In this document: positions 27,557 through 36,667 of the stretch, in pieces | Layout of the letters: every line of letters starts with the position of its first letter | How positions within the stretch are numbered: position 1 is the stretch's first letter | Origin: Hyphomicrobiales bacterium | GTDB taxonomy: Bacteria > Pseudomonadota > Alphaproteobacteria > Rhizobiales > HXMU1428-3 | DNA length: 64,000 nucleotides | Reading direction: 5' to 3' | Assembly (NCBI GenBank): GCA_021775425.1 | Contig: JAJFHX010000006.1 | Span: 1-64,000, forward strand | Program-made: the position numbers and the translations under genes | The notes under the pieces: model-generated | What the model saw: only the letters and a program-made list of their open reading frames with translations | What the model was told of the DNA's origin: nothing | Databases searched by the model: none

Positions 27557-28852
27557 TCAGATGGCGACGGTTTGAATTTTATCAGGTTTTTCGTTAAGTG
27601 ATGCTTCGTTATCTATCTGTTTTTCTTCGACTTTTGGTTCTTCATTTTTGTTGTCATGCTTTTCAGCAAGGTTTGAGACTTTGTTGGCTACCGTTTTTAA
27701 TAACGGCTCTTTCAGATGGATGAAGATCTGCGTTCCATTTATCGGGTGGGTGACAACGCGCATGCTGCCGTTGTTCTTTTCAACAAGGAATTTTGCCAGG
27801 CGCAGACATTTGCCGTCATTTTTCAATTCTGAATCTTTAGGGACTGCTCGCATTGAGGATGCGTTCAGCACTCTGTCCATTGTGTGCTGAGGAATGCCAA
27901 AATGCGGGCTTTTGCAGGTGAAATTGATTTGCAGGTTTTCATTATCTTCGATTAGCAATTCTTCCAAGTGTACGGATATCTGACCTGTTTTAATATTACT
28001 CACCGCATCTTCAATAATGTTAAACATGATCTGTTCAATGCGCTGACAATCCTGAAGTTTATATCCTCTGGCAGATTCTGGAACTTCCCATTCTATGGCG
28101 ATATCTTTTTTGCCGATCTGAGCCTGTACGATCACTCTTGAGCGTTCAATCGAGCCGTATAATGACTGATCAACCAGGTTGAGTTGCTCGGACCGGCGAC
28201 CAGGGTCTGAGAAAAACACCGCTTTCTGACTGAGACTGATCGCCGTAAAGGCGTTTTGCATGATAGAGTTCATCTGCTCGTCGACATAGCGGTTGCTTTT
28301 GGTATCCTTGACGGATTGTGCCGTTTTGGCGATCTGTGTGATCGCTTTTTCCATATTGGCCTGTAGTGTGAAAGCTGAGCATTTCTTTTGCTGCTCGGCC
28401 TGAAACAGGCGAATTTCAGCAGCGTGTTTTTCAGCTTCGAGTTTGGCAAATTCTGTCATGTCCCTGATAGAGACGATATAGACCATTTTTTCTGAAATGT
28501 TATATTTATGAATGGTGATTTTCGCCGGAAACAGTGATCCGTCAATGCGTCGGCACTGAATTTCATTCCAGTCATAATGATTTTGTCTTGTTTCTTTTGA
28601 TTCACCAAACAGCGAAACCAGCATCTGGTGTTTTTCGCGTTTTTCTATGGGGATGAACGTTGAAAGCGGTTTTCCGCGCAGCTTTTCAGGTGCGATGCCC
28701 AGGTAGTGACCAGCGCCAGCGTTGCCATAGATGACTTCGCCAAGATGATTAAATACTAAGATGCCGTCCTGTGTACGATTTACAATGGCTTCAAAGAGTT
28801 TTATCTTCTTCATTAATTGTTGAGTATCAACCTGCTCAACGCTCATTCGCAA
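27557..28852 (-). CDS. PAS-domain sensor protein with degenerate kinase domain
   Basis: 431 residues: a PAS domain (about 20-135, NRTQDGILVFNHLGEVIYGN), a connector helix, a dimerisation-like region (about 155-235) with no H-box His in the usual ELRTPL context, and a C-terminal HATPase-like fold in which the N box reads IMFNIIEDAVSN and the G1 position reads SPHFGIPQ rather than DxGxG. The ATP-binding residues are thus largely lost. It probably works as a scaffold or regulatory pseudo-kinase. It stands alone, with an own start region; an intrinsic terminator is not visible. Confidence 0.7.
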   Translation of the reverse strand: MRMSVEQVDTQQLMKKIKLFEAIVNRTQDGILVFNHLGEVIYGNAGAGHYLGIAPEKLRGKPLSTFIPIEKREKHQMLVSLFGESKETRQNHYDWNEIQCRRIDGSLFPAKITIHKYNISEKMVYIVSIRDMTEFAKLEAEKHAAEIRLFQAEQQKKCSAFTLQANMEKAITQIAKTAQSVKDTKSNRYVDEQMNSIMQNAFTAISLSQKAVFFSDPGRRSEQLNLVDQSLYGSIERSRVIVQAQIGKKDIAIEWEVPESARGYKLQDCQRIEQIMFNIIEDAVSNIKTGQISVHLEELLIEDNENLQINFTCKSPHFGIPQHTMDRVLNASSMRAVPKDSELKNDGKCLRLAKFLVEKNNGSMRVVTHPINGTQIFIHLKEPLLKTVANKVSNLAEKHDNKNEEPKVEEKQIDNEASLNEKPDKIQTVAI

Positions 28853-29024
28853 CTCTCAACTTTGTCAGTAGAAAGAGTGTTCATTTACTGACAACTCCTC
28901 TCTCATAAAAAAATATTAAGCAAATATGATGAAATTAGCCGGAAAACGGTTTTATAATGGTTAATAAACCAGTAAAAAGTCATATATAGAGACAGTTTCA
29001 CATTTTTTCTTAAGGTATTTGTTA

Positions 29025-30380
29025 ATGGTTGTTAACCGCCGAGACGTGGTTTTTGGGGCCGCCCCGCTGATAGCTGGAGCCGCTTTGGTCGCATCACCTG
29101 ATGATGTTATGGCCGCTTCGCTGAATAATACCTCACTCAATTTATCAGAGATCGGTCTTGCACCTTCTCTCAAGAAAGATCAGACGGCTCTTTTACAAAA
29201 AGCGATTGACCTGGCTTTTGAGAAAAAGCTGCGTCTCAGTTTGCCTGGCGGAGTTTATCTTTCCGGCCCTTTGACAGTGCGATCTGGTACTCATATTGAG
29301 GGGGTGAACGGGCAAACGATCTTACGGTTTTTGGGTGGGGCCGGGTTTGTTCGCGGTGAAAAAGTGAGTGGTGTTACGCTTGAGCATCTGGTCATTGATG
29401 GTGGTTCACAAGGGTTCATTGGTGATATTGCTGATGGGCTGCTTTCTTTCAGGGAAAGTTCTGATGTTCTTATCAGCCACTGCGAGGTGAAAAACAGCCT
29501 GAAGAATGGCATTTCACTTGAGGGCTGCTCTGGGGCTGTTCGGGCTTCAAAAATTCAGCAATGCGGCGTGACGGGGCTCTACTCGATTGATGCAACCGGG
29601 CTTGAAGTGACCCATAATGAAGTCACGGATTGCGGCAATAACGGCATTCTGATCTGGCGGACAACAAAGGGTTATGACGGCAGCCTTGTTGCCCAGAACC
29701 GGATTGAGCGCATCAAGGCAGAAGCAGGGGGCACCGGGCAAAACGGCAATGGAGTCAATGTGTTCCGTGCTGGCAATGTGGTTGTTTCAAATAATGTGAT
29801 CAGATCGTGTGTATTTTCTGCGGTGCGCAATAATGCCGGTGATAATGTGCAAATTCTGAATAACAGCTGCTTTGACCTTGGCGAGGTTGCGCTTTATGCC
29901 GAGTTTGGTTTTGAAGGGGCGGTCATTTCCAATAACCTGGTTGATAAAGCGCATGTTGGCATTTCCATTACGAATTTTAATGAAGGCGGGCGGCTGGCTA
30001 CGGCTTCTGGCAATCTCATTCGCAACCTTCAGAAACGCAAAGGGGTTGCTGCGATCGGCATTGCTGTTGAAGCTGACAGTATGGTGACCGGCAATGTGAT
30101 TGAAGACGTCGACGGGGTTGGCATCAGCATCGGCTTTGATAAATATGTGCGACAGGTCACGGCCAATAATAATCTGGTGCGCAAGTCGTCCATCGGGATC
30201 GGGGTTTCCAGCCACAATGAAGCCGGCTATGTGCTGATTGCGACGAATATGATTTCCGGCAGTAGCAATGGCGCGATCAGGGCGATGGATCGGGAGAAAC
30301 CCTATGGTCCTGACCTTTCGAAAACCAGCACGGAGTCATTTCTCAATCTGGCCGTTTATGGCAATGTGAGTTTGAAATAG
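29025..30380 (+). CDS. TIGR03808-family Tat-exported parallel beta-helix protein
   Basis: 451 residues. The N-terminus NRRDVVFGAAPLIAGAALVA carries a Tat-like RR motif and hydrophobic stretch, after which come many beta-helix coils with repeated N-G and V-x-N segments (e.g. NVVVSNNVIRSC, NNAGDNVQILNNS, SMVTGNVIEDVDGVGISIG). TIGR03808 is an alphaproteobacterial family of unknown function; beta-helix proteins are often polysaccharide-active, but no catalytic residues can be named. ATG at 29025 has TAAGG 9 nt upstream. Followed by repeat locus A. Confidence 0.8.
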   Translation: MVVNRRDVVFGAAPLIAGAALVASPDDVMAASLNNTSLNLSEIGLAPSLKKDQTALLQKAIDLAFEKKLRLSLPGGVYLSGPLTVRSGTHIEGVNGQTILRFLGGAGFVRGEKVSGVTLEHLVIDGGSQGFIGDIADGLLSFRESSDVLISHCEVKNSLKNGISLEGCSGAVRASKIQQCGVTGLYSIDATGLEVTHNEVTDCGNNGILIWRTTKGYDGSLVAQNRIERIKAEAGGTGQNGNGVNVFRAGNVVVSNNVIRSCVFSAVRNNAGDNVQILNNSCFDLGEVALYAEFGFEGAVISNNLVDKAHVGISITNFNEGGRLATASGNLIRNLQKRKGVAAIGIAVEADSMVTGNVIEDVDGVGISIGFDKYVRQVTANNNLVRKSSIGIGVSSHNEAGYVLIATNMISGSSNGAIRAMDREKPYGPDLSKTSTESFLNLAVYGNVSLK

Positions 30381-30407
30381 CTGGTGGTTTTGAGGCGGGA
30401 TTTTTTG

Positions 30408-30643
30408 ATGGGGCTTCAGATGCCCTCTCTCTTGACGGGGCTTCAGATGCCCACATGGCATCCGCCCCTGGTACGACGGTGGGGATTGAGCTCATTTTTG
30501 ATGGCCCTTCTGTTGCCCACTCTTTTAGTGCGCCTTCGGGTTGCCCACCAGCAACCGGCGCGGGTACGACGGTGGGGGTTGAGCTCATTTTTGATGGCCC
30601 TTCCGTTGCCCACAAAGCAACCGGGCCTGGTACGATGGAGGGG
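30408..30643 (+). repeat. Nested palindromic repeat, locus A (several units with conserved tail)
   Basis: Units of the form left arm - TTC - inner stem - loop CCAC(n) - inner stem - right arm - (T)GGTACGAcGGtGGGG. Complete units: 30436-30484 (outer GGGGC/GCCCC, inner GATGCC/GGCATC), 30530-30578 (outer GCGCC/GGCGC, inner GGTTGC/GCAACC) and 30596-30643 (outer GGCCC/GGGCC, inner GTTGC/GCAAC). Left-arm-only copies lie at 30408-30425 and 30501-30520. The 93-nt block between the tails at 30470 and 30563 is repeated. It sits between convergent genes. Confidence 0.8.
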
Positions 30644-30655
30644 TTTGTGGATTGG

Positions 30656-31102
30656 CTAGACTTTTCTGTGTCTGGCTCTGGCGCCGCGTTCTATGGCGGC
30701 GGTGGTTAGTTTATCAAGGCCGAGGCAATCGCGCAGCATTTGCAGGAAGCGGATTTCTTCTTTTTCGATGCGTCTATCAATAATGGCGATTTCAACCGCA
30801 AGAGCATAGGCCGTTTCATGGAGTTTTACGGGAACAGTTGAGGCAATGGCAGCCAGAACCTGATTGAGGCCATCTTGTTCGCCCAGTGCGTCCCCGCATT
30901 TTGTTGCGGTTGCTGTGAGTTGTTCAATGTCAAACCCTTCAAAGACGGGTAGATTTTTTACGATTGCGCCAATTCGCTCCAGTTCCGCGTCTGAGATCTC
31001 GCTATCAACACCTGACATGGTCAGCATGGTATAAATCAGGGCTTCATGAATAGATAAATTTAGCGCCACGAGGTTCTCCTTTGCGTTTTCGATATCGAAC
31101 AA
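30656..31102 (-). CDS. TerB/DjlA-type helical protein
   Basis: 148 residues, all helical, with the TerB domain pattern: LIYTMLTMSGVDSEISDAELERI, AAIASTVPVKLHETAYALAVEIAIID and EEIRFLQMLRDCLGLD. TerB domains bind divalent metal through acidic residues and occur in tellurite-resistance and stress proteins; here no ter cluster is adjacent, so the role is unknown. Its 3' end lies 13 nt from the last repeat of locus A. Confidence 0.75.
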   Translation of the reverse strand: MFDIENAKENLVALNLSIHEALIYTMLTMSGVDSEISDAELERIGAIVKNLPVFEGFDIEQLTATATKCGDALGEQDGLNQVLAAIASTVPVKLHETAYALAVEIAIIDRRIEKEEIRFLQMLRDCLGLDKLTTAAIERGARARHRKV

Positions 31103-31176
31103 GGGATGTTTTAACTGATGAAGTTGTTCGCGTCGAGTAAAACAGGACTTGTGGCATAATTTTCAAATATGAGTGA

Positions 31177-31230
31177 GATTGACGATTGCGCAAGTGTGGG
31201 ATTGACGATTTAGAGTGGCTCACATAGGGT
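31177..31230 (+). promoter_or_regulatory. Putative lysK promoter with direct repeats
   Basis: GATTGACGATT occurs twice (31177-31187 and 31200-31210), 23 bp apart. The second contains a TTGACG -35 (31202-31207) with a 17-bp spacer to TAGGGT (31225-31230). A hairpin TCAGTCTC (31240-31247) / GAGACTGA (31273-31280) would lie just after the start point. Evidence is sequence pattern only. Confidence 0.4.
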
Positions 31231-31334
31231 CGCAGTTTCTCAGTCTCTGGTCATCCGGTTCTTATCCAAATGGAGACTGATATGAAGCTTAAAAAACAGT
31301 TTAATTGATAACTTGGAAGGTTTTAAAAATAATC

Positions 31335-32915
31335 ATGAGTGATGGTGCATTAAAAGCATTGGCAGAAGACAGCAAAGCCTGGCCCTTTGAAGAAGCCCGC
31401 AAAGTTGTGAAACGGCTTAGCAAGCAGGTTTCGCCACCAGAAACCGTGATATTTGAAACCGGTTATGGCCCTTCTGGCCTGCCGCATATCGGCACTTTTG
31501 GGGAAGTGGCGCGCACATCCATGGTCAGGCATGCGTTTCGCGTGTTGACGGAAGATAAAATCAAAACCAGGCTGATCTGCTTTTCTGATGATATGGACGG
31601 CTTTCGCAAGGTGCCGGACAATGTGCCAAATGGAGAGTTGCTTGCCAAGCATCTTGATAAACCGCTGACATCTGTGCCAGACCCTTTTGAGACGCATGAT
31701 AGTTTTGCGGCGCATAACAACGCCCGCCTGCAAAGCTTTCTTGATCAGTTCGGGTTTGAGTATGAATTTTTTTCAGCAACTCGCTGTTATAAATCCGGCC
31801 AGTTTGATGAAACACTGCTGACCATGCTGGCAAATTATGACAAGGTGATGGATATTATCCTCCCCACGCTTGGCGGTGAGCGGCAGGCGACTTATTCGCC
31901 GTTTTTGCCGCTTTGCCCCAACACAGGCAAAGTGTTGCAAGTGCCAATGATTGCGCGCGATGTTGAAGCCGGGACAATTACATATGCAGACCCTGAAACT
32001 GGTGATGAGATGACCACCCCTGTGACGGGTGGGCATGTGAAATGCCAATGGAAGGCTGACTGGGCCATGCGGTGGGCGGCACTTGGTGTTGCTTATGAAA
32101 TGGCGGGTAAAGACCTGATTGACAGTGTGCATCTTTCAAGCCGGATTACCAAGGCACTTGGAGCGCAACCACCTGAAGGGTTCAACTATGAACTGTTTCT
32201 CGACGAGAAGGGTGAAAAGATTTCAAAATCGAAAGGTAACGGCCTGACGATTGAAGAATGGCTGACCTATGCCAGCCCGGAGAGTCTTTCGCTGTTTATG
32301 TTTCAAAAACCAAAAACCGCGAAACGTTTGTATTTTGATGTGATCCCTAAAAATGTGGATGAATACCTCACATTTGCGACCAAATTTTCTGAGCAGGACC
32401 CCAAGGACCAACTGGTTAACCCGGCATGGCATATTCATGGTGGTGAAGTGCCTTCAGGGCAATTGCCGATATCGTATAACTTATTATTAAATCTTGTTTC
32501 TGCTTCAAATGCATCTGAGCCTGAGGTGCTGTGGGGCTTTATCAAACGTTATGCGCCCGATGCGACTCCAGAGAGCCACCCGGAGCTTGACCGGATGGTT
32601 GGTTATGCGATCAATTATTTTCATGAGTTTGTTGCGCCGACCAAAACTTTTCGCGCGCCGACAGAAAAAGAGCACGCAGCGATTGCCGAGCTTGCCAATC
32701 GGTTTGAAGCCGCAGATGCTGAGCTTGATGGGCAGGGTTTGCAGCAGATTGTGTTTGATGTTGGCAAAGAGTTTGAATTCGAGCCACTTCGTTCCTGGTT
32801 CACGGCGCTTTATGAAGTGTTACTGGGGCAATCTCAGGGACCGCGGTTTGGGTCATTTGTCGAACTTTACGGTGTGAAAGAGACAGTTGCGCTCATTAAT
32901 GAAAAACTGGGCTGA
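31335..32915 (+). CDS. lysK: Class I lysyl-tRNA synthetase
   Basis: Charges tRNA-Lys with lysine. 526 residues with the class I signatures: HIGH-type [12 protein letters not shown] near residue 47-57 and KMSKS-type KISKSKG near residue 290. This archaeal-type LysRS is unrelated to the class II enzyme used by most bacteria but is typical of many alphaproteobacteria. The start at 31335 (MSDGALKAL) is an ATG; an in-frame TTG lies 30 nt upstream. The catalytic core is followed by the alpha-helix cage domain. Confidence 0.93.
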   Translation: MSDGALKALAEDSKAWPFEEARKVVKRLSKQVSPPETVIFETGYGPSGLPHIGTFGEVARTSMVRHAFRVLTEDKIKTRLICFSDDMDGFRKVPDNVPNGELLAKHLDKPLTSVPDPFETHDSFAAHNNARLQSFLDQFGFEYEFFSATRCYKSGQFDETLLTMLANYDKVMDIILPTLGGERQATYSPFLPLCPNTGKVLQVPMIARDVEAGTITYADPETGDEMTTPVTGGHVKCQWKADWAMRWAALGVAYEMAGKDLIDSVHLSSRITKALGAQPPEGFNYELFLDEKGEKISKSKGNGLTIEEWLTYASPESLSLFMFQKPKTAKRLYFDVIPKNVDEYLTFATKFSEQDPKDQLVNPAWHIHGGEVPSGQLPISYNLLLNLVSASNASEPEVLWGFIKRYAPDATPESHPELDRMVGYAINYFHEFVAPTKTFRAPTEKEHAAIAELANRFEAADAELDGQGLQQIVFDVGKEFEFEPLRSWFTALYEVLLGQSQGPRFGSFVELYGVKETVALINEKLG

Positions 32916-33064
32916 TAGAGACACTGGTCACGCTATTTATCTCAATTGAGCTTTTCGTTCATTTTATCCTATATTATTTGACATTGATGTTCAGTTTTCG
33001 GTAGCCGCATTTTCAAACAATGAGATAACCTCTTGCTAAATTGCGGGTGAATTGTGAGGTGAAG

Positions 33065-34204
33065 ATGCGCGATTTATTCGAAGATGGCGGCACTGAAAAC
33101 CCTGTTGTTCCTTTCGGGCAGGCCAGAACCAACCGGCAGGCAATGGCTGAAAATTTCGAGAGATATTATCAAGCGATATCACAAAATGATGCCTCGTTTG
33201 ATGGTAGTTTGTTTGTTGCAGTGAAAACCACGTCAATTTTCTGCCGCCCGACCTGCCCTGCCCGTTTGCCGCTTCGGAAAAATGTTGAGTTTTTTACTGA
33301 TGCCAAGCAGGCGCTTGCACATGGGTACCGGCCTTGCAAACGTTGCAAGCCGCTTGAGCTCCCGGATGAAACACCTGAAGAAATTGCGCAGTTGCTACGG
33401 CAGATCAGCGCCAACCCGACAGAGCCGATCCGTGATCAGGATTTGCGGGACATGGGTTTGCAGCCGGAAAAGGTCCGGCGCTGGTTTAACAGACATCATC
33501 ATATGACATTTCAGGCTTATCAGCGGATGCTCAGGTTGAACATTTCTTATGAGGGGCTGGCTTCAGGCGAACGGGTGACAGACATGGCGTTTGATGCCGG
33601 CTATGAAAGCCTTAGTGGGTTTAACACGCGCTTTAAAGCTGTGATCGGTACGCAGCCGGCGACTGTTAAAAACGGAAAAACTAAGCGAACAAAAATAGTT
33701 TTTGAGCGTTTTACCACCCCAATAGGGCCTATGATCGCGGGAGCGACAAAGCAAGGCTTGTGCCTGCTGGAATTTACGGACCGGCGCATGCTGGAAAGCG
33801 AACTGCAGGATTTGCAAAAGCGGCTTAGTGCGGTGATCCTGCCGGGGCAATCTGACATCATAAAGCAAACAAGACAGGAACTGACCAGCTATTTTGAGGG
33901 GCAGTTAAAAGAGTTCACTGTGCCGCTTCACACGCCTGGCACGCCGTTTCAACTTGAGGTCTGGCAACAATTGCTCACCATTCCCTATGGCACGACGCGG
34001 TCTTATAAACAGCAGGCTTTGAATATCAACAACCCGAAGGCCGTTCGCGCCGTTGCCTCTGCCAATGGGATGAACCGGGTTTCAATTATCATTCCCTGCC
34101 ACAGGGTGATTGGCTCTGATGGCAAGCTGGTTGGTTATGGTGGCGGGTTGCACCGTAAGGAATGGCTTCTTGCTCATGAACAGGGATTTCTCAACCTGCT
34201 CTAA
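33065..34204 (+). CDS. ada: Adaptive response protein Ada (methyl-sensing activator and O6-methylguanine-DNA methyltransferase)
   Basis: Repairs methylphosphotriesters and O6-methylguanine and activates the adaptive response. 379 residues. N-terminal zinc domain with Cys60, Cys64, Cys91 and Cys94, the same spacing as the E. coli cysteines 38/42/69/72, so Cys60 is the probable methyl acceptor; an AraC-type helix-turn-helix (about 115-190, GYESLSGFNTRFKAVIG); and the C-terminal alkyltransferase with the active-site IIPCHRVIG and GGLHRKEWLL. Start ATG 33065 follows GAGGTGAAG. Confidence 0.94.
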   Translation: MRDLFEDGGTENPVVPFGQARTNRQAMAENFERYYQAISQNDASFDGSLFVAVKTTSIFCRPTCPARLPLRKNVEFFTDAKQALAHGYRPCKRCKPLELPDETPEEIAQLLRQISANPTEPIRDQDLRDMGLQPEKVRRWFNRHHHMTFQAYQRMLRLNISYEGLASGERVTDMAFDAGYESLSGFNTRFKAVIGTQPATVKNGKTKRTKIVFERFTTPIGPMIAGATKQGLCLLEFTDRRMLESELQDLQKRLSAVILPGQSDIIKQTRQELTSYFEGQLKEFTVPLHTPGTPFQLEVWQQLLTIPYGTTRSYKQQALNINNPKAVRAVASANGMNRVSIIIPCHRVIGSDGKLVGYGGGLHRKEWLLAHEQGFLNLL

Positions 34205-34309
34205 CTTTCTCATTTCTATCTGAAAATTCTGATCGGTTAAACGGTGACAATCGGGTGCGTATCATTCTATTGTCAAAATCCTATGGTCAATCATTTGCGG
34301 GAGTTTTTT

Positions 34310-34747
34310 ATGGAACAGCGGTTGAGTTTAATCACTCTTGGGGTGGCAGATATGAAACGTGCGAAAGCGTTTTATGACGGACTTGGGTGGAAGGCTGCTT
34401 CAGGCCAACCATCAGAAGAGATTGTGGTTTATGACCTCCATTCAATGGCGATTGGCCTGTTTCCAACTGAAAAATTAGCCGATGAGGCGAATGTGCCGAT
34501 GAAGGGTACTGGCATTTCAAATATAGCGCTTGCGCATAATGTGCGCAGCGAAGCTGATGTGCTGGCGCTTTTGGAAAAGGTTGAGGCACTTGGTGGCACC
34601 ATTCAGAAACCGGCTGAGAAAGTTTTCTGGGGCGGGTTTTCAGGTTATTTTACTGACCCGGACGGGCATCTTTTTGAAGTGGCTTATAACCCTTTTGCCA
34701 AACTTGGGCCAAATGGCGAGTTTCAATGGAACGGTGTTGAAAGTTAA
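34310..34747 (+). CDS. VOC-family (glyoxalase-like) protein 1
   Basis: 145 residues forming a single VOC fold: LSLITLGVADMKRAKAFYDGLGW at the start and SGYFTDPDGHLFEVAYNPF at the end. The metal-ligand pattern typical of the superfamily is only partly visible, so the activity is unknown. Start at 34310 (MEQRLS) has GCGGGAG 7 nt upstream. First of three adjacent VOC genes after ada. Confidence 0.8.
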   Translation: MEQRLSLITLGVADMKRAKAFYDGLGWKAASGQPSEEIVVYDLHSMAIGLFPTEKLADEANVPMKGTGISNIALAHNVRSEADVLALLEKVEALGGTIQKPAEKVFWGGFSGYFTDPDGHLFEVAYNPFAKLGPNGEFQWNGVES

Positions 34748-34768
34748 GGTCTAAGAAGGTGTTTAGTG

Positions 34769-35170
34769 ATGAGCAAAGTTTTAATTGAAGATGCTGTGGC
34801 TATTTTACCAATTCAGGACATGAATGCGAGCCTTGCTTTTTATGAGGATGTGCTTGGGTTTGAGCGGGGCTTTGTTGCTGATGACCTTTCATTTGCGACC
34901 ATAAAGCATGGTGAGGCTGCGCTGCATCTTTTGCAAACGGATGATGAGGCATCGCTTGAAGCGAGCAAATATCATATCAGTGTTTATCTCTGGGTGAAGG
35001 GGGTCGACCGGCTTTATCAATCGCTGGCGGATAAATTATCTTCCCTTGCCGAGGGGCGTGTCAGGGCTCCTTTTGACCAGCCTTATGGGATGAGGGAATT
35101 TCATGTGAAAGATGAGGATGGGTGCCTGTTGTTTTTTGGTGAAAACCTCTTAACTAACGGTAACTCGTAA
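34769..35170 (+). CDS. VOC-family protein 2 (bleomycin-resistance-like)
   Basis: 133 residues, one VOC fold with ILPIQDMNASLAFYEDVLGFERGF, a mid-domain KYHISVYLWVKGVDRLYQSL and a C-terminal GMREFHVKDEDGCLLFFGE. The GMREFHVKDEDG form resembles bleomycin-resistance and related sequestering proteins. 22 nt after the previous VOC gene, in the same direction. Confidence 0.78.
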   Translation: MSKVLIEDAVAILPIQDMNASLAFYEDVLGFERGFVADDLSFATIKHGEAALHLLQTDDEASLEASKYHISVYLWVKGVDRLYQSLADKLSSLAEGRVRAPFDQPYGMREFHVKDEDGCLLFFGENLLTNGNS

Positions 35171-35190
35171 TTTTGGAAGAGGAGGATTTT

Positions 35191-35601
35191 GTGATTATGC
35201 AGACCATTCCCCAATTGCCCGCCAAAAATCTTGATGACACAATTGAGTTCTATCTTAAACTTGGTTTTTCGCTTGGGCGGAAATATGAAGAGCCGACACC
35301 TTATCTGATCATGTTTTTTAAAAAAGCCGAGATCCATTTCTGGCCTGATAAAGACCTTACCCCGGCCGCGTCCAATTTCAGTTGCTATATCCGTTTTGAA
35401 GATAAAAATGAATTTGATGAGATTTTTGAGCGGTGGTCAGAAGCCGGGTTGCCCTCGGCTGATATCCCGCGGCTCACAGGCAAAGAACTGAGGCCTTGGG
35501 GAATGTATGAGTTTTATCTCGTCGACCTCAATGGCAACCTTATCAGTTGCGGCATTGATGGTGAGCTTTACGGACTATCGGCGCCCAGCGTGAACGGCTG
35601 A
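35191..35601 (+). CDS. VOC-family protein 3
   Basis: 136 residues: TIPQLPAKNLDDTIEFYLKLGFSLG and GMYEFYLVDLNGNLISCGIDG are typical VOC ends. AGGAGG lies 5 nt before GTG 35191 and 11 nt before ATG 35197; either may start the protein. Immediately follows VOC 2; the three are probably one transcript, with ada upstream on the same strand. Confidence 0.78.
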   Translation: MIMQTIPQLPAKNLDDTIEFYLKLGFSLGRKYEEPTPYLIMFFKKAEIHFWPDKDLTPAASNFSCYIRFEDKNEFDEIFERWSEAGLPSADIPRLTGKELRPWGMYEFYLVDLNGNLISCGIDGELYGLSAPSVNG

Positions 35602-35641
35602 ATGAATTCTAACTGTTTTCCAACATATGAAGGACTGATTG

Positions 35642-36646
35642 ATGCTGCGTTTGTTTTTGTGTTTTGTTTTGCTTGTTTCTGGCCATTCGAATGTGAGTGC
35701 CAAAGATCAATCCGACCTTTCAGTCCTTTCTTATGATGCCCGGCTGACTGAGTACAAATACCCGTTTGAGGTAAAGACGCATGAATTTCAAAGCCAGGGG
35801 CAGACGTTGCAAATGGCTTATATGTTTTTAAAAGGCAAGAGTGAAAAACCTGTTGTTACCCTGCTGCATGGCAAAAACTTTAACGGGGCCTATTGGGAGG
35901 GGACGGCGCGTTATCTTAATTCGCTTGGTTTTAGTGTGCTGATGCCGGATCAGATCGGATTTGGCAAATCAACCAAAACGCTTGATTATCAGTATTCATT
36001 TGCAGCATTTGCAAATAATACCAAAGGGTTGATGCAGAAACTCGGCATAGAGAAATCCATCATCATGGGGCATTCAATGGGGGGAATGCTGGCCAGCAGG
36101 TTTGCCCTGCTTTACCCTGAGGTAACTCAAAAACTGATTTTGCTGAACCCGATCGGGCTGGAAAACTATCTTGAGTATGTGAACTATAAAGATGTTGCAT
36201 TTTTTCATTCGATCGAGAAAAAGAAGACGGCCGCCGGGGTGATCGCTTACCAGACTAAAAATTATTATGATGGCAAATGGACGCCAGAATATGAAGCCCT
36301 GACGCATTTTCTGATCGGGCTGATTCAAGGGCCAGACAAAGACTTGATCGCTCATAATAATGCCCTGACATATGACATGATTTTTACGCAGCCTGTGATC
36401 ACTGAGTTTCAGAACATCAAGGTTCCCGTTGTGCTCATTCTTGGGACAAGAGACAGGACCGGGCCGGGGCGTGGATGGAAGCGTGACGGCGTGACCCGCG
36501 AACTTGGGCGCTATGACCGGCTTGGCAGCGAGGTTTTATCTCGTCTCCCGTCTGCCAGACTTATAGAGCTCGAAGGCCTTGGGCATCTGCCGCAAGTGGA
36601 AGATTTTGAGCGCTATAAAGCCGCACTGGACAAGGCGCTGCAGTGA
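35642..36646 (+). CDS. Exported alpha/beta hydrolase
   Basis: 334 residues: a signal peptide (MLRLFLCFVLLVSGHSNVSA), the oxyanion-region LLHGKNFNG, nucleophile Ser in IMGHSMGGMLASRFA, acid in LGTRDRTGPG and His in GLGHLPQVEDF, so the catalytic triad is complete. The typical cap domain lies between. A periplasmic or secreted esterase/epoxide-hydrolase-like enzyme; substrate unknown. Convergent with gdx, 21 nt apart. Confidence 0.82.
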   Translation: MLRLFLCFVLLVSGHSNVSAKDQSDLSVLSYDARLTEYKYPFEVKTHEFQSQGQTLQMAYMFLKGKSEKPVVTLLHGKNFNGAYWEGTARYLNSLGFSVLMPDQIGFGKSTKTLDYQYSFAAFANNTKGLMQKLGIEKSIIMGHSMGGMLASRFALLYPEVTQKLILLNPIGLENYLEYVNYKDVAFFHSIEKKKTAAGVIAYQTKNYYDGKWTPEYEALTHFLIGLIQGPDKDLIAHNNALTYDMIFTQPVITEFQNIKVPVVLILGTRDRTGPGRGWKRDGVTRELGRYDRLGSEVLSRLPSARLIELEGLGHLPQVEDFERYKAALDKALQ

Positions 36647-36667
36647 GGCTGTAGAGTGAGGTACTCA

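Noticed and set aside
30455..30709. Open frame encoding a peptide with repeats such as GTTVGIELIFDGPSVAH across repeat locus A
   Set aside because: The peptide repeat is only a reading of the DNA palindromes, the same units at other loci lie in other frames, and no ribosome site is present. Treated as repeat DNA.
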